Of a stretch of DNA of 21,498 bases, positions 16,197 to 21,498 are shown piece by piece. The notes under the pieces were generated by a model. The model was not told where the DNA came from, searched no databases, and saw only the letters and a program-made list of their open reading frames with translations. The position numbers and the translations under genes were made by a program. How positions within the stretch are numbered: position 1 is the stretch's first letter; the number at the start of each line of letters is the position of its first letter. The stretch comes from JBBAFS01 sp041655255. GTDB taxonomy: Bacteria; Spirochaetota; Spirochaetia; Sphaerochaetales; Sphaerochaetaceae. The stretch is from the NCBI GenBank assembly GCA_041655255.1, contig JBBAFS010000024.1, positions 1-21,498 on the forward strand. Reading direction: 5' to 3'.

Positions 16197-17444
16197 ATGA
16201 AAACGTGGATTACTTATCCGGCCGCACTATTACTAGGGTTCTCTACAAACCTCCTTTTAGGGGGGTGGGCACCATACGAGATGACCTTAGATATAGTGGT
16301 TCCTTTGATTAAACAATTGGGATTATTTATCGTATTCCCTATTGTTTTTGTTACCTTTGCAAGCGCTGTTGCTTCGATACGCCGCTTTAAAGAGGGGGGT
16401 CGCCTCTTCTTTGGCTCCCTCGTTTGGGGTCTCATATCGACGCTCGCATTGAGCTTCGTTGGTGTTGCTGTAGCAATGTATCTTCCTCAATCAACACAGG
16501 CTCTTGCTTTAAGTTCGTCGGCTGTACCTTCATTCTCTTTTTTCGATTTTACAACGCTCAAAGAGATGATTCTCTCTGGCAACGCATTTAATCAATTTAC
16601 TGCAACAACTCTTACGTTGTTACCTTTGATGTTTATTGCTTGGTTGTTGGGAATTGTGATGAAACCAGATCGTGAAATGGCTCGCCCTGCATACGTTGTG
16701 TTACAATCCTTTGGGGAAGTCATGTACCGCCTCGCTCGGTTGTTCACCGCCATTGGTGCTCTATTTCTCCTCTTCTTAAGCGCTGATATGTGTCGAAATC
16801 TCCCAGCAATGAGTGCTTTAATTGAACCATCTAAGCTCTTCTTCCTTGCTCTAGGAGGGGTCGTCCTTGCTGTCATTTTAGTGATTCTCCCTCTTTTATT
16901 TATGATTCTCACCCTCTTTAGAGGTGGAAATCCTTGGAGAGTGTTAATTGGTTCATACCCATCCTTTATTATTACAGCTATGACAGGAAGCATGCTCTTT
17001 GGAACAACTTCCCTTTTAGCTGTTGCTCAACAGAATAATGGAGCTAAGAAACGGGCAGCAGGCTTAAGTGTTCCCATTCTTACGTTTGTAGGGAGAGGTG
17101 GAAGTGCTTTAGTGGCAACAATGACCATTATCTTTATCATTCAAGCAATGACAGGCGCTTCAGTTGAAGTCACTCACATGGTCTACATCGCACTCTTTAG
17201 TGCTCTGTTTTCACTGTTATCATCGTTCTCAATCGGCTTAGAAGTCCCCTTTATCGTAGTGATGGTTCTTCAAGGCATACAAATGGGAGCACATCCTGTA
17301 GTGTTGGCTACAGTTGTTACCCTTCTTCCTTTATTGCAAATGGCTGCTTTATTCTTAGATGCGGCTTCAATTTCGTTCGGTAGTGTCTTTACCTCCCGAA
17401 TTGTTGCTATGAAGGAAAGAACGCCTTTAAGCCACATGATCTAG
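16197..17444 (+). CDS. Divergent SDF (dicarboxylate/amino acid:cation symporter, DAACS) family transporter
   Basis: This 415-residue inner-membrane carrier has many hydrophobic segments in the arrangement of the SDF/GltP family, including VVPLIKQLGLFIVFPIVFVTF near the N-terminus and the two C-terminal re-entrant hairpins. The segment that is usually serine-rich in hairpin 1 reads FGTTSLLAVAQQ (residues 268-279). The family NMDGTA motif is replaced by GRGGSA (299-304). Around Asp388 the TM8 pattern D-x-x-R-T-x-x-N reads DAASISFGS, with no Arg or Asn. Membership is clear from the overall pattern. Glutamate or aspartate transport is doubtful because those residues bind substrate and sodium in GltPh. 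It follows the GH13 gene by 32 bases and precedes a membrane protein by 4 bases. Confidence 0.85.
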   Translation: MKTWITYPAALLLGFSTNLLLGGWAPYEMTLDIVVPLIKQLGLFIVFPIVFVTFASAVASIRRFKEGGRLFFGSLVWGLISTLALSFVGVAVAMYLPQSTQALALSSSAVPSFSFFDFTTLKEMILSGNAFNQFTATTLTLLPLMFIAWLLGIVMKPDREMARPAYVVLQSFGEVMYRLARLFTAIGALFLLFLSADMCRNLPAMSALIEPSKLFFLALGGVVLAVILVILPLLFMILTLFRGGNPWRVLIGSYPSFIITAMTGSMLFGTTSLLAVAQQNNGAKKRAAGLSVPILTFVGRGGSALVATMTIIFIIQAMTGASVEVTHMVYIALFSALFSLLSSFSIGLEVPFIVVMVLQGIQMGAHPVVLATVVTLLPLLQMAALFLDAASISFGSVFTSRIVAMKERTPLSHMI

Positions 17445-17448
17445 AGGT

Positions 17449-18207
17449 ATGAAGAGAAACGTTCTTACGGCGATATATAGTGTAGTACACATTGTACTCA
17501 GTTCACTGTTGCTATATATCGCCACTTCTTTATATATTCAGTATCGATTATTCGATGTGAATATATGGCCTTTACGACTCTTTATCCTCCATATTCTTTT
17601 AGCTACAATAGGTCTGTTTCTCACTATTCGTCTTCCTGCAACATCTCGTAATGAAATTGAGACTCGGATCTTACCTCTTTTTTATATCAGCTTGAATGTG
17701 ACGAATCTCCCTCTTGTTATCCCCTTTTTCATTCACAATCTTCCATTTGGGATGAGTTTTACCTTCATTGCACGCCTATATGTTGTTGCAATGTTATTTT
17801 CAATGTGTTTAGCACTCTTTCAAAGTCTCTTTCATGTAGGAATCAACACAGGTAAGCTATTGCAGTATATGCTTTTAGCTTTTGCCTTTAGTGTATTAGT
17901 GGGATCTTTAATTCCTCTTTCGGTTTCTCAATACCCATACAATCCTACACAATGGTTCTTTTATCCCAACTTTATCTATGTGCCTGTAGTAATTGGATTG
18001 TTGTCGGTAATAACAGCCATCATGCTTATGCTTAAAGAGCGAGACCAATATGTCATTTTAAGACATGTCAGTATGATTTTGATTGTAAGTGGAAATAGTC
18101 TCTATTTCACACGGATGAACAATGTTGTTCTTTTAGTTGCGCTTATACTCTTTAGCTTAGGTATTGTGCTGGGAATACCTCGTCAAAGGTTCTCCCAGCT
18201 CCAATAG
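17449..18207 (+). CDS. Multi-pass membrane protein of unknown function
   Basis: I do not recognise a family. The 252-residue product is almost entirely hydrophobic, with about seven or eight predicted membrane helices joined by short loops and very few charged residues. Mildly charged stretches occur near residues 64-71 (SRNEIET) and 196-206 (KERDQYVILRH). No enzymatic or ATP-binding motif is visible. The ATG lies 4 bases after the symporter stop, with AGAGG just before it, so it is translated with the symporter and may act with it or be its accessory. It converges on gpmI, with 4 bases between the two stop codons and no visible terminator. Confidence 0.8.
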   Translation: MKRNVLTAIYSVVHIVLSSLLLYIATSLYIQYRLFDVNIWPLRLFILHILLATIGLFLTIRLPATSRNEIETRILPLFYISLNVTNLPLVIPFFIHNLPFGMSFTFIARLYVVAMLFSMCLALFQSLFHVGINTGKLLQYMLLAFAFSVLVGSLIPLSVSQYPYNPTQWFFYPNFIYVPVVIGLLSVITAIMLMLKERDQYVILRHVSMILIVSGNSLYFTRMNNVVLLVALILFSLGIVLGIPRQRFSQLQ

Positions 18208-18211
18208 TGTA

Positions 18212-19858
18212 TTAGTTCATTGTTACGATAGATTCGTCGTAATCTTTTGGTGCTTCAAATCCCAATAAATTCATACATGTCGCAGCAAGAGAGCTTATCC
18301 CTAAATCCTTTTTAAGCTCTTTAGCATACTCATTGTTGTACTCTGGATCGTAGATGATACATGGTACTGGATTTAATGAGTGGGCTGTTTTGGCTCTTGG
18401 AGATCCATCTTCTTTTGTTAGAAGCTCTCCTTTTTTTCCATGTTCATACATATCATCAGCATTCCCATGGTCGGCTGTAAGAATAAGAATTCCACCTGCT
18501 TTTTCAACTGCTTTTCTTAATCTCCCTATTTGGAGGTCTAACGCTTCAATGGAACATTGAACAGCTTGGTAGTTTCCCGTATGCCCAACCATATCTCCAT
18601 TAGGATAATTGAGTTTAATAAATTGATAATCACCACTTTCAATGGCTTGAATCACAGCATCGGTAATCTCAGCAGCTTTCATCCAAGGGCGTTGTTCAAA
18701 AGGGACAATATCTGAAGGGATTTCGACGTATGTCTCTAACTCTTCACTGAATTTCCCTGTTCTGTTTCCGTTAAAGAAGTAGGTAACGTGCCCAAATTTT
18801 TGAGTTTCACTAATCGAGTATTGTGTTACACCACTGGCAACAAGGTATTCGGCTAATGTTCGATCGATAGCCGGAGGATTCACTAAGTACTGCTTTGGGA
18901 CATGAATATCCCCGTCATACTCCATCATTCCTGCAAACTCTACTTTGGGGTGTCGTTTACGATCAAACTCTTGTAATGTCTCTTCTTCAAATGCTTTAGT
19001 GAGTTCTAATGCCCGATCTCCTCGGAAGTTAAAAAGAATAACGCTATCATTATCTTCGATGGTTCCAATGGGAGTACCATCTTCTCCAATCACAAATGGA
19101 GGAAGGTCTTGGTCAATGGCACCACTTTCTTCTCGAAGTGTTTCTATCGCTTCAGTCGCTGAAGAAAATATTCTCCCCTCTCCTAAGACGTGAGTCTCCC
19201 ACCCTCGTTTTACCATACTCCAATTCGCATTGTAGCGATCCATGGTAATGTTCATCCTTCCACCGCCACTAGCAATCCGAGCATCGAACGAATCGTCATT
19301 CAGAGATGCTAAAAACTCTTCAAATGGGGTGAAGTACTCTAATGCACTCAGTTCTCCAACATCACGCCCATCAAGTAAGGCATGAATTCTGATTCGTGAA
19401 ACTCCATCTTTTTTTGCTTGAGCAACCATAGCTTTGAGATGGTTGATATGTGAGTGGACATTTCCGTCTGATAACAGGCCGATAAAATGGAGGGTAGAGT
19501 GGTATTTTTGGGTGTTGGCTGTGAGGTTGTTCCACACTTTTCCTGTAAAGAGGTCTCCACTTTGAATTGAATTTGAGACTAACTTAGCCCCTTGGGAGAA
19601 CACTCTTCCACATCCAATGGCATTGTGTCCAACTTCACTATTTCCCATATCTTCGTCCGAAGGGAGCCCTACTGCTGTTCCATGGGCTTTAAGTTTTGTC
19701 CACGGCTCTGTTTGATAGAGAGAATCGAGTGATTGAGTAAGGGCTGAGGCAACAGCATCTCCCTCTTTATATGCTCCAAATCCTACTCCGTCCATAATAG
19801 TTAATACTACAGGACCTCGGCGTTTGATTGGATATATGTGTTTTAGTGGTTCTACCAT
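18212..19858 (-). CDS. gpmI: 2,3-bisphosphoglycerate-independent phosphoglycerate mutase
   Basis: The 548-residue enzyme interconverts 3- and 2-phosphoglycerate in glycolysis using two Mn ions. The metal-site and catalytic residues of the alkaline-phosphatase fold are present: Asp23 (MDG), Ser74 in DMGNSEVGHNAIG, His136 in NVHSH, the LDGRDV and GGGRMNITMDRY segments, FNFRGDR, Asp422 and His426 in YPNGDMVGH, Asp463 and His464 in TADHGNADD, and His493 in KTAHSLNPVP. It is longer than the usual roughly 510 residues of the E. coli/Bacillus type. AAGGAG lies 8 bases before ATG 19858. It starts 12 bases after the stop of the aminopeptidase gene on the same strand, so the two probably share a transcript that begins outside the window. 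Confidence 0.97.
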   Translation of the reverse strand: MVEPLKHIYPIKRRGPVVLTIMDGVGFGAYKEGDAVASALTQSLDSLYQTEPWTKLKAHGTAVGLPSDEDMGNSEVGHNAIGCGRVFSQGAKLVSNSIQSGDLFTGKVWNNLTANTQKYHSTLHFIGLLSDGNVHSHINHLKAMVAQAKKDGVSRIRIHALLDGRDVGELSALEYFTPFEEFLASLNDDSFDARIASGGGRMNITMDRYNANWSMVKRGWETHVLGEGRIFSSATEAIETLREESGAIDQDLPPFVIGEDGTPIGTIEDNDSVILFNFRGDRALELTKAFEEETLQEFDRKRHPKVEFAGMMEYDGDIHVPKQYLVNPPAIDRTLAEYLVASGVTQYSISETQKFGHVTYFFNGNRTGKFSEELETYVEIPSDIVPFEQRPWMKAAEITDAVIQAIESGDYQFIKLNYPNGDMVGHTGNYQAVQCSIEALDLQIGRLRKAVEKAGGILILTADHGNADDMYEHGKKGELLTKEDGSPRAKTAHSLNPVPCIIYDPEYNNEYAKELKKDLGISSLAATCMNLLGFEAPKDYDESIVTMN

Positions 19859-19870
19859 GATGATAACTCC

Positions 19871-21498
19871 TTAAGGTAACTTTAACTTACGTGTAGCTTG
19901 CTCTAAAAATAATCTCTCTTGTTCATCTAAGTGAGATTCCAATGTTGAATATACCCACTGATGGTAGGCATCGACTACGGCAATCTCTTCTTCTTGAAGT
20001 AAAGAGAGATCAATAAGTCTTCGCTCAAATGGGCACAATGTGATGACTTCGAAAGAGAGGAACTCTCCAAAATTGGTATCTGAGTCATGTTGTACTACGA
20101 TGAGGTTTTCTAATCGAATTCCATACTCACCTTCACGATAAATTCCCGGCTCATCACTTACTATCATCCCTTTTTGAAGTGGAACACTTAATGCTCGAGG
20201 GGAGATCGATTGTGGCCCTTCGTGGACATTCAAACAAAAGCCGATTCCATGTCCGGTCCCATGTCCATATTGGATATGGTTATTCCACATAAATTGTCGA
20301 GCTAATGCATCTAGTTGGTACCCTGTTGTCCCTGAGGGGAACTTTTGGGTAGCTAAGGCAATATGTCCTTTTAACACTAATGTGTAATCTTCTTTCATCT
20401 GCTTAGTGGGCTTACCAAATAACAAGGTTCGAGTGATATCTGTTGTACCTGTTTGATAATGTCCCCCAGAATCGAGAACTAACAGTGTATCTCCTTGTAA
20501 AGGGACATCGCTTTCATCTGTTGAACTGTAGTGAGCTAAAGCACCATGTTCACCAAATCCAGCGATGGTGCGAAAAGAGGGGCCAATGTAGTGTTCTCCT
20601 TTTTGACGAAACTCTTCGAGCTTCTTCTCTAATGAGAGTTCTGTATAGAGATAGTCGGTAGTTTCAAGATGAGCTAATAAGCGCACCATCGCAATACCAT
20701 CAGCGATGTGAGCTTCTCTCATCCCCTTAAGTTCAGTGTTGTTCTTTACCGCTTTTAGATCTGTTGAGATATCTCTTCCTTCAATGAGTTTGAGTTTTGG
20801 ACTAAGAGATGAGAGAGTACGAACACTTGTTCGTTCAGCGCTGTAATAAAGTACATCTGAAGGAGAAAACAAGGTAGTAATGGTAGTGAAGAACTCTTCG
20901 TAAGGATATAGTTCGACAAAGTGAGTAAGTCGATTGCGTATCTCAGCTGAGAATCTTTTTTCATCGGTAAATAACAGGACACTTTTGGTAGTAACAATAA
21001 GATACGCAACAAAGACTCTGTTATAAGAGACGTCTGATCCTCTGAGGTTTAGTAGCCATGCGATATCATCTAACGAAGAGATAATGGTAGAAGTGGCCCC
21101 TTTAGTAAGCAACAATTGGCGCACCTGTTCAATTTTCTTTTTTGAAGAGAGGCCTGCTACCTCATCAGCTAACTCAACAGTCTCTGAAATAGGAAGAGAG
21201 GGGCGATCTTTCCATATATGATCAAAGTAGTCTTTGGTTGCTACTACTTCTATATTTTTCGCATATAAAACACTTTTTAGGGTATTGTAAGAGAGTTCTG
21301 TTGTACAAGAACCTTCAAAGCCTACTCGGCTGTGAGGTGGTAATACACGAGCTACATAAGTGGGAAAGTCTTCTACTGAAGTCTCTCCTTGCTTCATCAA
21401 CTTAAAGGGGGTCTCTTTAAGCTCTTTCGCTGCTTGAATGAAGTAGCGTGAGTCTGTCCATAACAGAGCTTCTTCATGAGTTATGACTATTGTCCCAG
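19871..21498 (-). CDS. pepP: Xaa-Pro aminopeptidase P, M24B family (5' end missing)
   Basis: The frame is open from the stop at 19871 through the right window edge, and 541 residues are visible; an internal TTG/ATG near 21400 is not the real start. The first visible residues, including EALLWTDSRYFIQA, are the creatinase-like N-terminal domain of the long, three-domain aminopeptidase P, so about 50-60 residues are missing. A second creatinase-like domain contains DDIAWLLNLRGSDV. The catalytic pita-bread domain has LVLDSGGHYQTGTTDITRT (both metal Asp), GHGTGHGIGFCLNVHEG (metal His) and DEPGIYREGEYGIRLEN (metal Glu residues). The C-terminal M24_C tail ends near 19871. The enzyme removes N-terminal residues preceding proline and is cytoplasmic. 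It lies upstream of gpmI in the same orientation. Confidence 0.93.
   Translation of the reverse strand, partial: GTIVITHEEALLWTDSRYFIQAAKELKETPFKLMKQGETSVEDFPTYVARVLPPHSRVGFEGSCTTELSYNTLKSVLYAKNIEVVATKDYFDHIWKDRPSLPISETVELADEVAGLSSKKKIEQVRQLLLTKGATSTIISSLDDIAWLLNLRGSDVSYNRVFVAYLIVTTKSVLLFTDEKRFSAEIRNRLTHFVELYPYEEFFTTITTLFSPSDVLYYSAERTSVRTLSSLSPKLKLIEGRDISTDLKAVKNNTELKGMREAHIADGIAMVRLLAHLETTDYLYTELSLEKKLEEFRQKGEHYIGPSFRTIAGFGEHGALAHYSSTDESDVPLQGDTLLVLDSGGHYQTGTTDITRTLLFGKPTKQMKEDYTLVLKGHIALATQKFPSGTTGYQLDALARQFMWNNHIQYGHGTGHGIGFCLNVHEGPQSISPRALSVPLQKGMIVSDEPGIYREGEYGIRLENLIVVQHDSDTNFGEFLSFEVITLCPFERRLIDLSLLQEEEIAVVDAYHQWVYSTLESHLDEQERLFLEQATRKLKLP

Noticed and set aside
16592..16993. A 133-residue minus-strand frame rich in Arg and Lys
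   Set aside because: It is antisense to the symporter. The basic composition is what the complement of hydrophobic codons gives.

Overview
The window shows a moderately AT-rich, densely packed bacterial chromosome segment. It holds housekeeping and biosynthesis genes, with one iron-uptake operon at the left edge. I see no rRNA, tRNA, CRISPR array, insertion sequence or prophage gene. No intergenic gap exceeds 300 bases; the longest is 2925-3208, 284 bases, and it carries the regulatory DNA of the iron operon. My best guess is a spirochaete of the Sphaerochaeta/Spirochaeta/Treponema type. That rests on the binding-protein signal peptide ending in A-G-G, a relaxed lipoprotein box, a DUF4416 gene and the overall gene mix. 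It is an inference from family distribution, not a proof.

Layout, left to right. (1) 1-2924, minus strand: a ferric-siderophore (petrobactin/catecholate YclNOPQ or CeuBCDE type) ABC importer. It consists of a substrate-binding protein gene, split by a +1 frameshift at a C5 run, followed by two FecCD permeases; the second runs off the left edge and the ATPase is presumably beyond it. Two perfect inverted repeats lie at its candidate promoter. (2) 3209-6485, minus: a three-gene unit with a fused DAHP synthase/prephenate dehydratase, a DUF4416 protein and a small lipoprotein of unknown function. (3) 6567-7226, plus: endonuclease III. It shares its stop codon bases with the convergent metF. (4) 7223-12103, minus: a COG3323 (NIF3-insert-like) protein, metH and metF, forming the one-carbon/methionine synthesis unit. 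(5) 12155-18207, plus: peptidyl-tRNA hydrolase, a very large GH13 protein with long unassigned flanks, a divergent SDF-family symporter, and a multi-pass membrane protein. (6) 18212-21498, minus: an M24B aminopeptidase P, cut by the right edge, followed by cofactor-independent phosphoglycerate mutase.

How they work together. MetF makes 5-methyl-THF, which MetH uses to methylate homocysteine. The aroF-pheA fusion joins the entry step of the shikimate pathway to the phenylalanine branch and carries a regulatory domain at each end. The GH13 protein and GpmI point to alpha-glucan use and glycolysis, and aminopeptidase P to peptide recycling.

The points most worth following are four. The GH13 protein has His replaced by Pro in conserved region IV and has large N- and C-terminal extensions. 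The symporter lacks the canonical substrate- and cation-binding residues of its family. Four genes lack a usable ribosome-binding site but have a promoter-like -35/N17/-10 placed 6-9 bases before the ATG, which suggests leaderless mRNAs. A two-palindrome operator precedes the iron operon. I did not find a clearly new multi-gene system. No convincing intrinsic terminator was seen, even between convergent genes.
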